DNA from: Flammulina velutipes
Lineage: Eukaryota > Basidiomycota > Agaricomycetes > Agaricales > Physalacriaceae
DNA length: 64,000 bases
Assembly: GCA_011800155.1 (NCBI GenBank)
Contig: CM022370.1
Location: 1,178,001 to 1,242,000, forward strand
Direction: 5' to 3'
Under the pieces are notes generated by a model. The model ran no database searches, was not told the DNA's origin, and saw only the letters and a program-made list of their open reading frames with translations. Both the position numbers and the translations under genes were made by a program. This document shows, in pieces, positions 11,526 through 23,067 of the stretch. The first letter of the stretch is position 1. Each line of letters starts with the position of its first letter.

Positions 11526-12805
11526 CTACGGAACCCAATCTCCCTTCCAAAGGCCCATGATAATACTGACAGGCATATTGAACCCCGACTCGGTAAATCC
11601 GACCCGTGCCATGGGGTCGTACCACGAAGGGAACAGCACGACGAACCAGGTCCACACCCAGGCATATCCCAGACATCTTGTCAGGACGCCTGGTTTGCCA
11701 TCATGCCCTAGCTTCTGCGCCACATAGATAACGACGTCCTCGAACATGATCCCCACCGCTTGAAGAGGGTAGAATGGCAGAGACCCTCCCACATTCCATT
11801 TCTTCATCGCTGTAAAATCCGCTACAACATGTAGGACGGACGAAAGTGCGAAGCTGGTGCAGAGTTGCGTCCACGAAGATGCGAAGGAACCGGGATTGGT
11901 GTGTAGGACTCTCCGCGCGAGATATTTGCCGGGGGTGGAGACACACTAGAAGTTAGCTGTTAGTGAGATGTTGTTCTCTCGTAGCAATTCGGGGACTCTT
12001 ACTCGCCGAATGACTTGATGCCAAGTTCGCCTATGATAAGATCCCAACAAGTCAGCAAAGCTCTCCAAAAAAGAATCCCGTCGCTGACTCACCCCCAGAA
12101 TCGACGGAGCGTATACGCGTCTCTCCAACACCCAAACGGATGGACCCATTCCTGCGGTTCTGAAATTCCCGAAGCCACTGAGATGAGGCTGACGAGCCCG
12201 TGCAGGATTCTCATCTGGGCTTGGGCCGTCCCGCTCCACACTGCGAGGTCTATGTAACGCCAGACAAGCGGGCGATCCGCCATGGATACTCCGGCAGCCC
12301 ATAACGCGGGATTGCGGCGGTTGTAGAGGGAACAGGCATCAAAAATCAGGAGGTCGATTACAGTGGTGAACAAGCGTCTGGCGATGAAGGATCCCCGAGT
12401 GGTCTGGGCTGGCACTGGAGCCCTAAAGACATCGGGCTGGTCTTCCCATCCTACACTGCGGATGCTAGACCATCTTTTCATGCCCCATAGGAATCGCTCG
12501 TAGAAAGAGGCGTTCTCTAGTGATGTCTTTTGGCCAACGCGTCGGAGATCTTGCTGAGGTTTTGTAAAGAGGATGTAGTCCATGGCGATGAAGACTCCGC
12601 CCACGTAAATCGCGCCCATGTAATAGTCCGCAACGGGGTTGTGCGTGGTGGTGGTGAGCGCATTCACAATATTTCCGGCTAGGATGGATAGTAGTAGGAG
12701 AGAACGAAGTGGTTCGGAGCGCGTAATGAGGGATGCCGCCAAGCAGAAGAGTGTGGTGGATGCCAGCAGAGAAAAGGAGAATAGAGGCGACGCGTCGGAC
12801 TTCAT
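11526..12805 (-). CDS. Wax-synthase-like / MBOAT membrane acyltransferase
   Basis: Read leftward from 12805, the first exon encodes several hydrophobic helices (FSFSLLASTTLFCLAAS; LRSLLLLSILAGNIVNAL; YYMGAIYVGGVFIAMDYIL). It ends in YTLRRFWG. A short exon, RTWHQVIRR, follows, and a third begins CVSTPGKYLARRV. The RRFWGRTWHQ block matches the active-region motif of wax-synthase-type acyltransferases (RFWxxxWH), with a histidine expected to be catalytic. The final exon adds further helices and ends GLWKGDWVP. In basidiomycetes such proteins acylate alcohols or terpenoids at the endoplasmic reticulum, but no terpene synthase or P450 lies nearby, so the substrate is open. About 360 residues is normal. 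Confidence 0.8.
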
Positions 12806-13414
12806 GACAGTAGATTCGTGAGGGGCCTGAGGGACGCATAATGAATCGCTCGGACAATATAACGGTCAGGCCAGCAATTCAGTCTGATTACGCGCGTTAG
12901 ATGAAGATCAAAGATGGTACCGCCTGTTAGTATGTTATAGACACCAGTGGTGGTGACCGTGGATCGCAGGTCACACTTCCCAATGCCGTTGCCTCAGTTG
13001 ACACACCGGCTTTTGCCGAGCACACGTTCTCCGTTCTTTGCAGGTTCTTTGTCTTCTTTGTCGTCGAATTTGGTAAAATATCTCATTGCGCTTCAATTTC
13101 CCTTGTCGGTTCTACATCTATTTGGTCTGGCCTGTCTTCAGCTACACGGGATCATTATACTTCCGGCTGGCATCTATCGGCGAGCGCTCTATACCCATAC
13201 AAGCCTGGCTTCGTGATGCTCTCGTTCCCACCGGCATGTGCTGAAGAAGTCTGCAATATATTCAACAGTCTGAACCCTTGATTTTTCTATATGCAGAATT
13301 CCCATGCCCATGTCAATGTCATATACATAGCATTGTTTGTGCAGTGGATGGCAAGACCTCACGGTCCAGGTAACCCGGATTCGCGTACGCTTCTCTTCAA
13401 CCCCATCCACAAGC
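12806..13414. other. Intergenic region between divergent genes
   Basis: About 610 bases separate the wax-synthase-like gene and the DUF6534 gene. I see no exon with splice support, no repeat and no clear promoter element. Confidence 0.5.
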
Positions 13415-15584
13415 ATGGCTTTAGGAGGGACTATCGCTCTCGATAACTCGTGAGCTCTCCATCGGTCAACTGGCGGGATTACGCTCATCGATCTTGCAGA
13501 CTGGGCGCTCTGGAGATTGGTGTAACTCTAGCCGCTTTGTAAGCAAACCTTCAACCCTTCATATCTGCGACTAGTCAATGAACATATGTATGCGGCGAAC
13601 AGACTCTTCGGGGGTAGGTCTCACTACTACCACCGACTACTGCATAATTGAATGCCTTTTAGTGTTGTGCGTGCAAGCATGGTCGTACTACAACGAATAT
13701 CGTCGCGATCCGTGGCATATCAAGCTGCTGGTTCGTCATTGTGCCCGTTACCTCGTTCAAACTAGCCAACTGACCGTCCTACAGGTCGGTGTCATATTCA
13801 TGGGCAACCTCCTACACCAAATTTTCCTCAGTTATTCATGTGAGTCGTTTCACACGCCACACAAACATACTTGATAACTTTTGCATGGCAAGTGTACACA
13901 CTGACTATCACTCACTACGGTGAAATCGAATGGGTGCTGTCTATTCCATGGTGCGTTACATTTTCCACGAAATCCTAGGGATGCGCTGAATAAAAAAAAT
14001 TCCGCAGGAGCTTTTTGGTATGCCCGTTGATCTATGTCTGACCTATCACTGACGAAAATCCTCAAGGCACTCGTGGGTACTAGCGTGCGTTTTCCGATAT
14101 ATCTCGATCGCCTATCTGAAAGGAATTTAGGGATGTATCGCCTTTGTGGCGCAGCTGTAAGGAAACTTGTCGTCCATTGTCAAACGAGCTGAATGGAAAC
14201 TATAGCTTCTACGTCCATCGGATATACCATCGTGTGTACGACGACCTCCCGTCTCTTCCCCAACTAATTATGCTCTACAGTCAGCCAAGGGATGTACTCT
14301 CTAACCGGGTTTCTGGTCTGTCGCTTAGTAGGTCTTCATAAAAAGATTCGCTGATGGTATTTCAACAGGGGGCTACCTCTCTTGCCGAATTTGGTACGAT
14401 AGATTCCTCAAATTGTTCTCCCTTTCCTGACTTGACGCCTTGCATAGTTGTCAATATGTGTACGTCCGTCTTGATCTTCTCGCGATGATATCTGCTGCAT
14501 CTCCGTCTCGAAGATGCCGTATGGAAGGCGTACGTAACTCGTTCTCCGTTATCTGCCGAGTCTCAAGCATCGATCTTCAGGAAAACAATTACCGTCTACA
14601 CGGACCAATACAAGCTCAAAGTTCGTTCATAAAGCTATTGTGGTTCAAGACTTGTATCTGAGCTCTGGACAGCCCTACCTTCTCACGTATAACGCACTTG
14701 GCGCGTTCCTAGATTGCGTCCTTGCTGGAACGATGATATATCTTCTGTCGAAGAACCGGACCAAGACAATGTTCCGAAGGTTAGTATACTATTTAGCTGA
14801 TGGTAAGAGGTTGACAATATTGTTAGGACAAATACTATGATAACGAGATTGGTAAGTCTCCCAACCAATGTTGAGCGCTAATGCTTGACGCTGTATAGAT
14901 GATGTACTGCCTCAATACAGGTGCGTACAGAGTTCACGTTATTGTCGGCATTTTACTAACATAGTGTGATGTAAAGGCGTCTTTACTAGGTAGATAAATC
15001 GTGCTTCCCGTTTAATTGTTGACTGACTGTGGCGTGGACAGCATGGCAGCTGTCTTGACTATTATCACAGTGAGTAGATGACAATGGTTTGACAAGGCCA
15101 GGGTGCTAATTGTATCACATCAGTTGGCTATTTGGGACAAGACGATGATTGACCATCCTTTTTACTGTGAGTTGTTGTCATATCGTACTAATTTATCACA
15201 CTAAACCCGTCCCTAGTCGCTCTCCCTCGTCGTAAGTGAACCCTTCCCGTGTACTGTGCTCGTTAACCCAACCGCTGTGAAGTCTACGGCGCCTCTCTCT
15301 TAGGCATTCTCAATGCTCGAAATGACATCCGGAACGGTCGGAACTATGGAACCAGTGGGATGTACTCTGCGAACGAAATCTCCATCGCATGGGCACAAAC
15401 TCACGATATGTATAGCGAGGATGTTTCATCGAGGGTAAGCACCTAACAAGGCTTCAATGCTCAGATGGTTGATCATGGTGTCTAGTCTACCAAACCGACT
15501 GTGGAACCAGAATCACCATGCGTGGAAGAATGCGTCGCTATGAAGGATATAAAAACCGAACTACAACCTCCCTCCCCGTCATAG
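13415..15584 (+). CDS. DUF6534-family multi-pass membrane protein
   Basis: This is a seven-helix-type membrane protein of the large Agaricomycete DUF6534/DUF6533 group, of unknown function. The ATG at 13415 begins MALGGTIALDN. Removing the first intron (GTGAGC...TTGCAG) gives LGALEIGVTLAAL, the family's typical first helix. A microexon of 11 nt (13603-13613) then supplies LFG, and the next exon gives VLCVQAWSYYNEYRRDPWH. Further exons carry VGVIFMGNLLHQIFLSY, YTLTITHYGEIEWVLSIPW, GTMIYLLSKNRTKTMFRR and LNARNDIRNGRNY. The hydrophilic tail ends ELQPPSPS. At least ten very short exons are present. Helices and family are clear; some middle junctions are approximate. Confidence 0.78.
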
Positions 15585-15730
15585 TCCACCGAATTATCGG
15601 CCGCGTCATCGTCTCAGGCGCCTCTATCGCACAAAAATAGTTATCAAGAACACCGTTCGTTTGTGTAAATATGTACAAGCTGTATTATGATCGGTCCCGC
15701 TACCCCGCCCGATGCCTGCGAACAGCGTGA

Positions 15731-15748
15731 TGAGTCACCTGTATATAA
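15731..15748 (+). promoter_or_regulatory. Gcn4-type site and TATA box of the DNA glycosylase gene
   Basis: TGAGTCA (15731-15737), the AP-1/Gcn4 consensus, is followed at once by TATATAA (15742-15748), about 77 bases before the glycosylase ATG. Regulation by amino-acid starvation or stress is an inference only. Confidence 0.35.
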
Positions 15749-15824
15749 GCAGCTGATGTGTATCCACAATTGAATGTTGACTCTTTCTTTCGGACATTGT
15801 ACTCGGCGTGTTCGATTCAGTGCT

Positions 15825-17409
15825 ATGGTGGCTACCCGCTCTTCTTCGCGCCTCGCGCCTGCATCGGAACCTCCGGCGCCGGCAGTAACATCGGGCCTTA
15901 AGCCAGCGTCGTCGAAGCGGAAGAGCGCTGCGCCAGAATCAAATGGAAAGAAAAAGGTCAAGACGGAGGGCGCTGCATTACCGCCACCAGTGGTTCCTTT
16001 GGCTGCTCCAGGAGAGCAGGAGGTGATGATTCCGGCCAAGCTTTCTTTTTCCTTCGACGAAGCGAAGCGGCATCTAGTTTCGGTAGACCCGCGATTTCAA
16101 GATCTCTTTGAAAAACGCAAGTGTACGCCGTTCGAAGTGTTGGAACAAGTTCATCCTTTCAGGTTTGTGCATCTTTGCAGAGTTTTATCGTTGTCTTATC
16201 GTTGTGACCCTCTGTTCAGATCGCTCGCGACCTCTATCATGTCAGTGATTGCCTCTTCCACTTGTTCTTCATTGTTCAGAATCTGAACGTTGAACGTGCG
16301 ATATCAAGCGGCCAACAGATATCATGGAAAGCGGCGAGGTCCATCAACCACAAGTTTAAGCGCTTGTATGATCCCTCCCTACCTGAAGATGTGAACGATT
16401 ACGAGTGGGTTTTTATTGTTAGTTTCTTGCGTTACTTGAGTAACACAATATATAGGGACAAAAGCCCTAGCGCTTCCTATCCCACTGCAGCCCAGGTCGC
16501 AGCGACCGATCCCGTTGTATTGCGTACGGCTGGTTTGAGTGCTCGGAAGGGAGAATATTGTACGTCGGCCGGTAACATCTACACCAGCGCCTGCTTATCA
16601 TCACAAGTACAAGATCTTGCTTCCAGATTTGCGGACGGGCGCTTGAGTACGGAGAAACTCTTAAACGCCACAGATGAAGAGCTTTCAGATTTACTGATTG
16701 CTGTCAAAGGAATCGGAAAATGGACTGGTAGGACACATTCATTCATTGATACCTTCTGACATCGAATTTGTAGTCGACATGTTCGCCATTTTCACCCTCC
16801 GGCGCCCAAACATCATGCCTGTTGGCGATCTTGGTGTCCAACGAGGTGTATTGCGGTGGTTCCTCGCTCTTCATTCGGACGACTATAATTATGCAGTTGA
16901 GTCGGATAAGCAACCCGACGATGCTGAGGAGAATGAGATTACTCCTCCTGAACCAGAAGCATCTCAATCGCAGCCTCTGGAACGTGCCAATACTCCGGAC
17001 GCATCTTCAATCGCACCGGCAGTGCCATCCACTCCGAAACGCATAACGGATGAGCTACCCGCCATGCCACCTATTTTCACTCCTTCTATCAACAAGACTC
17101 TTAGAAAGGCTAGAGAAAACGCCGATTTCGCCCCACCACCTCTACCTCCTGGCCTTGCGGCCTCGACAATGAAGAGTCGACTAGATACTAAGAAGAAAAT
17201 CAAGTAAGCCTTCATTGTAATGCGAAGTTTAGCTCTCTAAACATGTGTTTAGAGGCGCTCTCTTGACTCCAAATGAAATGGAAGAGCTCACCGCCCCGTG
17301 GGCACCTTATAGGAGTTTGGGTGAGATGACCTTCCAAAGGTTGACTCTCATTATTGAATCTATTTTTTGTGCAGGTGTTTATTACATGTGGGCTCTCGCC
17401 GATGGATAA
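15825..17409 (+). CDS. MAG1: DNA-3-methyladenine glycosylase, HhH-GPD family (MAG1-like)
   Basis: This base-excision repair enzyme removes alkylated purines in the nucleus. The ATG at 15825 gives MVATRSSSRLAP and a basic, Pro/Ala-rich N-terminus with a likely nuclear signal (SKRKSAAP; GKKKVK). The catalytic domain reads QQISWKAARSINHKFKRLYD, then KSPSASYPTAAQVAATD and GLSARKGEY, the AlkA/Mag1 substrate-pocket region. The helix-hairpin-helix is LLIAVKGIGKWT joined across an intron to VDMFAIFTLRRPN. MPVGDLGVQRG holds the catalytic aspartate. A Pro/Ser-rich tail follows, then a conserved final exon LTAPWAPYRSLG joined to VYYMWALADG. Five or more short introns interrupt it. The assignment is secure. 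Confidence 0.92.
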
Positions 17410-18035
17410 CGTACACCATCGCCGGCAGCATACATTGCTTTTTCTGTAACATATTCCTAGAAATCGCCAGTCCTTCTACTGTGCAGTCTTGTCGGAGTAA
17501 ACGTTGAAGCGCGGTTATATTGGGGGAAGACGTACGTTGAGAGATTCTATACGAAGAGTAGACCTAGAGTGCGGATCTTACGCCGCCAAACTTCTCCTAG
17601 AAATGCTGGTCACGGTGAGTGCTTTTGGTGAGTAAGAGGTGATGGCATAGTGTGGCGCAAATAAGCCCCTGATCTTATGAAACCTAAACCCACTTCAATG
17701 TAGAAGGCCGATTTATTCGAGCTGTTTGCAAGTTGTTTGACGAGTTTAAAACATGCCGAATGAATCGTTTGAGCCTCTGCGGATTGAACGCCAAGTGTGT
17801 ACGGAACTCGGCACGAAGTTTGCCGCACTCTTAAGCGCCCAGGACCACGCGCCACATGTCTGATTTTAAGCGCCCACTGCTCCCATAAATAAAATCGAAA
17901 TTACTTTCCAGACGATCTGACTTTGCCATTGGAGTCTTTCTGGGTCAACTGCTACTCTATTTGGTGGCGGAACTGGTCGTTGCACAGGTTCTTTGGGTAC
18001 AGCGTTAAAGTTGCCGTAACTCAGCATCATCCATC
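17410..18035. other. Intergenic region
   Basis: About 625 bases lie between the glycosylase and the amidohydrolase. No coding exon with splice support is seen. An AT-rich stretch (around 17887) may belong to the downstream promoter. Confidence 0.5.
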
Positions 18036-20533
18036 ATGCCACCTTCGAAGGAAAAGAACAAATTTGTCGAACCTACTCCGACCCCCCGTCGGGCATCCCG
18101 ACGCGGTCTTGTACTCTTGGGGGCTATCTTGCTGGCTCTTATTGGATACAACTTAGGACCAAAGTTCGTCACCCAACAACTTCCGGGGTCGTATATTCTC
18201 TGCACCCCTGGTGGTAGCAAAATCTATGTCGTGGACGAATTCAATTCTGAGGTTCAGTGCATTTCCGTTGATGAAACCACGATTGTGGACGTGGGCAGTC
18301 TAGGTGCGTGCTTCCGAATTGGCCCACGTCATCATGCTCACATCCTATTTAAGGTGACATTCAAGAAAAGTCAATCCAGCGTGAGGAGGCAAACATTTTT
18401 CCTGTTTTCTATACCAAGCCTGGCTCAGCCATAGTGCCTGGGATGAGTGGTTGGTGAAGACGCCCCACATTCCTAACTTCGCCTCATAACATCCGTATTA
18501 GATTCCCATGCTCATATCCTTGAGTATGGCGCAAGTAAACTCATTCCGCTTGAGGAAGGCAAGACTATCAAAGGTACAAAACATCTGTCCATCTACTCAA
18601 GTCTCGTGTTCATCATTTCTCAGACGTTGTGGCATCTGTCCGCCAGTACATTATCGATAACCCCGAATTTTACGACAACAAATCCAAGATCGTCGAAGGT
18701 TGGGGCTGGGACCACACTGTCTGGCCTGAAGCACGTTGGCCGACTGCGGTACTTATAATTCCTTTCTCCTGAAACAAGTCTTGTCTAAAGCTATCCACTA
18801 GGATGATCTAGAGGCGGAGCCTGTCATAAGAGGACGTCAAGTCATCCTGCAGAGCAAGGATGGACATGCCATATGGGTCTCACGCACTACACTCAATGCC
18901 AACAACCCATATCCAGATGTCGTCGACGGCGGCGTCATTCTTCGGAACGCCCAGGGCGACGCCACTGGTACGTTTCATAACTGTTGTATGGCGCCCATTA
19001 CTTAGTACACCGATAGGTGTCTTTTTGGATAATGCCCAGGGTCTCATTGACGTTCCCGAGCCTACAGATGAATCTCTTTCGAAAAGATTCCATCTTACCG
19101 TCAATGATGCCCTTGCCACTGGACTGACTTCAATTCATGATGCAGGATTCAACCCTACATCTCTCGCGTTCTTCGAGAGGTATGTAACATCCCCGCGTAA
19201 ATGTTCGATCCCTTACGGCGCGTAGACAGGCGGCAAAGGACACGCTCCCGATTCGCATCTATGGGATGAGGTTCTTCAATGAAAGTGGCGAGTATTGGGG
19301 CGATTCATTTAAGCCATTAATTGACGCTGGCGGAAATGGGCGACTTCATGCCCGCAGTGTCAAGATGTTTGCGGACGGTAGGCACTGATCTCCCTCCTTA
19401 CTCTCGTCTGGTACTCAAGGCTTTCAGGTGCCCTTAGAACGGGCGGAGCAGCGGTACGAGAACATTCACCCGACACAAACGATCTCGCTGATTCCAAAAT
19501 CTAGTTATACGAACCATATGCAGATAATCCGTCAACCAGTGGCTTCCTAAGAATGTCCCCCGAGGTCATGCATAAGTTCATTCCAAAGTTTTTGAAAGAT
19601 GGTTGGCAAGTGGTATGTGTTGCCTTCTATATATTCATTCAATGCATGCATAATACTTCTTAGAATGTTCATGCCATCGGTGATCGAGCCAACGGTATAG
19701 TTTTGGACGCTTTTGAGAAAGCGTTAGAAGGTGTCGACGTCGTGGCTTTGCGACCACGCTTGGAGCATGCTCAAATTCTCGCTGAAGCGGATATGAAGCG
19801 CTTCGGTCGACTGGGAGGTGTGATATCATCTTAGACTGAACGATATCGTTGCTAATTGTTAACAGTCATCGCCAGTATCCAGCCCACCCATGCGTGAGTC
19901 TTCCGTCACATAGAGATTTCTAATGGTAACGTTGACTCTCAGCACTGACGATATGTGGTATGCTGAAGACCGTCTGGTATGTACCGTTATTTAACATGTT
20001 GTATCATCGACCGACCGTGCATGTAGGGCCCGGAGCGCGTGAAGGGACTCTACGCCTTCCGTAGCATTCTTGACAACAACGGAAGGATTACGTTGGGCTC
20101 AGATTTTCCTGTTGAAGGCGTCAACCCGCTGGCCGGCTTCTTTGCCGCCATAACGCGCCTTACAGCGGATGGAACGTCTCCGCACGGTCCTGGTGGATGG
20201 TAAGCCCAATAAATTAACTCCATTGTTTCCTGTACTCAAGCAAATGTTACTCTAGGTTCCCGGAGCAACGTTTGACCAGACAAGAAGCGTTGCGAGGTGC
20301 GTACTTCCTAAAGGCTCCCGTACTAGTAGACTGATGCATGGCCTATAGGAATGACCATCGACCCGGCCTATGCTTCGTTCACGGAGAAAAGTTTGGGATC
20401 CCTTGAAGTTGGCAAGAAGGCGGATTACGTTGTCCTTTCGCAAGACATTATGACCGTTCCCGTTGAAAATGTCCCAGAAACGAAGGTCCTCGCCACTGTC
20501 CTGGATGGCCGACTTGTCTACGGTGGGATTTAA
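18036..20533 (+). CDS. Membrane-anchored amidohydrolase (YtcJ-like, Amidohydro_3)
   Basis: This metal-dependent hydrolase of the amidohydrolase superfamily has an N-terminal basic segment and one membrane helix (GLVLLGAILLALIGYNLG), so it is probably a type II membrane protein. After splicing, GSAIVPGMSDSHAHI gives the first metal-binding His-x-His motif. VEGWGWDHTVWPEARWPT is typical of YtcJ proteins. DALATGLTSIHDAGF, SVKMFADGALRTGGAAL, VNVHAIGDRANGIVLDAF, RPRLEHAQIL, IASIQPTHATDDMWYAEDR and LGSDFPVEGVNPLAGF follow in the expected order, with remaining metal ligands in HAIGD, EHAQ and GSDFP. It ends VPETKVLATVLDGRLVYGG. More than ten introns are present. The substrate is unknown; an amide or carbamate is likely. 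Confidence 0.9.
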
Positions 20534-20773
20534 TCTTTCTTTTTTTTTTCTCAAATTCTATCCGGTCCCGCCAGGTCTCTTCCTTTAGGGAGCTGGGGGG
20601 GCCGGGGGTATACCTTGGTATATCTGATTGTATTTCTTGGTTAGCTTGTGTTCAATTATTGTGTTTCTGACATGCGAGCGTGGAGAATTCCAAAAATAGA
20701 CGCGGATGAGGTGGGAATTTCATCAAAACGTCACTCTTGTTCTTCCCACCGCGGTCGCAGATCCTGGTCGTTC

Positions 20774-21913
20774 ATGTCCCCCACGCTCCTTGCAGTGTTC
20801 GCTCTTTTCGCTGGATTTACTGTTGTGGCAAACGCGGAAACGCATACAATCCGTTTCGACAATCGGTGAGCTCAACCATGTTAGCAGTCCCTTTTTTTGT
20901 TGAACCCGTCGTCAGGTGTGGCTATGGAACTGTTGGCTCTATTCAATCTTCACTCCAATTCTTGCTGACAAAGCGCAGCCCCGCCTTATCAAAGGGAACG
21001 ACATTTTGACTTCGACTTCGTACACTGTGAACGGCTCCTTTTCTTCAGCGATCGCGTATGTGCTCAGAAAATATATCTTTGTCATTCTGACTCCCGCCCA
21101 GGTATCTCGATACTGGTTTGTACCAATTAGGTTCATTCTATCAGCAAGAACTGACTCCGAGGTCTTAGGGAATTGTCTGTTCAATGGCGAAGGCTGTAGT
21201 GTTGTTGAGATGACACTCACCAACCCCTCCTCTGCTGCTGGTTCTGGTTCAAGTGTAGATATCACTCTCATTCCTCCGTAAGTTCAGGGATCCATGTGCA
21301 GAGTCTTTAAGATTGACAGCCGATGTGAAAGTCTTGCATTTTCTGTACCAACATCATTCCAGTATGTCCGTTTTCCCTGACGACGGGTGTGAGCTGAAAC
21401 TTTATTAAAGATATACCGGAGCCTGCGAGGGACAGGGCACGTCATGTAGATATACAAAGTCTGCTTGGACATTTCTTCCACTCACGCTCTATGATCAGGC
21501 GCAACCGGAGATTGCAAAACTGCATTCTTTCATCCGGATGATACGTGGGTCCAAGTAGCATGCTTAGAAGATGACGTTCGTGGTTCTGCTACGTCTACTG
21601 TTCCTCACGTTTTACTTTACCATAGGCGGACCTTCTCATCTCCTTCTGTACCGACGGATCTGACGTTAGCAGCAGCGAATCGACAATTCAAGAGCCGAGC
21701 ACTAATGCGGAATCTTCATCTACCATTGAGGCAACATCGGCGTCTTATACTGCGGAGTCAAATGCGATCGCTGTACCCTCGCCTTCGGCATCTTCTGTCA
21801 GTAGCAGAACCCGTCCATCTTGTCTAGGGAAGAGGTCGGTTTTACAAAGCCGGTCGCGGGATCGCAGCCAGCATTCACGTCGGCGACATATTCAAGCTGG
21901 AGGATGGTCTTGA
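20774..21913 (+). CDS. Small secreted Cys-containing protein (Agaricomycete 'glycopeptide' type)
   Basis: The start at 20774 is chosen because it opens directly on a signal peptide, SPTLLAVFALFAGFTVVANA; upstream in-frame ATGs would bury it. The mature part begins ETHTIRFDNR and continues across introns with CGYGT, LIKGNDILTSTSYTVNG, SSAIAY, CLFNGEGCSVVEMTLTNP and DITLIPP. Later exons give a Cys-containing block and ADLLISFCTDGS. A long Ser/Thr-rich stretch, probably O-glycosylated, comes before a basic C-terminus. The HTIRFDN-CGYGTP pattern resembles thaumatin-like-fold extracellular glycopeptides common in mushrooms. Function is unknown; wall or extracellular matrix roles are plausible. The C-terminal exon boundary is less sure. 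Confidence 0.65.
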
Positions 21914-23067
21914 CTTTCATTCATCTCGTGTAAATGATCCTATACGTACCTTTCTGCTGTACAGTTCATTTTAGGCGACTGTGTCGCTCTTGAGTTCACT
22001 CATAAATCAAATGTCTGAACAGTCAAACCAGAGCTCAAGAAAGTATCCAACGATTCGAGGCTGGCCGGATGCATGAGCCGGACATCACGCATGTGGATTG
22101 GGATTCGGAATGAGATGTTCAAGATTTCGTCGGTGGCGACGAGCCTGTCTTGAGATGCCGAGTACTGCACAGTGAGCAAGGTCACATTTGATACACCGGT
22201 CATCTATAGACAGTGCGAACCTTCGTGTTGATCGACAACGAACAGAATATGATGACGTTCATTGTCAATGTTCAACTTATATGGTCCCCGAGCATGAGGC
22301 TACAGTACGGCCAGGCATCTACCGCCTCAAAAATTAGTCACCGGGGGCGCAGTAGCTATCGTTCAACTATATGGTTCGGGAAGATTACAAGGAAAGTCAT
22401 AGTAACTACTATCCAGCCTTAATTCAGTCAACCACAGAGTGGCGCATCGACACGGCCCGGTATCATCCGAACTCTGATCGAAAGTTTCTCATGCATTCTA
22501 GCCTCATGGGACATACCGTCACTCTCAGGCTGTCTGCATGTGGTGGCGCTATTGAAACTCATCACGACTCCGAGTCACCTTCCGTGGTAAATCTCGAAAA
22601 TACGTCTTACAACGGCAATTCGGGATGACTTTCTGAGCAATGATCCTTGCTACGTCGGACAAGTTATATATATGATGCAGGTCAGCACAATACGCTGTGT
22701 TTCAAGTGCATTCCTGATAGCGTTATCTGCCAACTTAGGGGAGAGTACTGGCCCGAAAGTACCCGGCGCATTGGCTGCCCGCACTTCGGGCGCTTTGCAA
22801 GCCGACTCAAAGCATGTGGCGCTGGAAACTCGAATGTCGATTGAGTCGGGATTTCGTGGCGGAGTCTTATAAACCGGTGGACAATGAAGCAAGCTGAACA
22901 TTCGCAAATCCTCACCAAATGGGGAAATTTTCATCTTTATGCTCTCCGAGGATGATCAGGAAGAATTCTTCTCTCCATCCACGGTGACGGCAGCCTGATC
23001 TATACGAGAGTATATAAATCAATGTGTTGGTTTTAGTCTGGGGACTCTTTCCCCTGCCTTGACACTT
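21914..23067. other. Gene-poor interval
   Basis: About 1.15 kb has only short open frames with no recognisable domain. A 67-codon frame on the minus strand (22000-22203) has no splice-supported continuation. A TATA box for the permease is at 23011-23018. Confidence 0.5.
23011..23018 (+). promoter_or_regulatory. TATA box of the amino acid permease gene
   Basis: TATATAAA lies about 50 bases before the permease ATG at 23068. Confidence 0.5.

Noticed and set aside
22000..22203. 67-codon minus-strand frame in the 22 kb gap
   Set aside because: No splice-supported extension, no domain and no signal peptide; it is within the range of chance frames.
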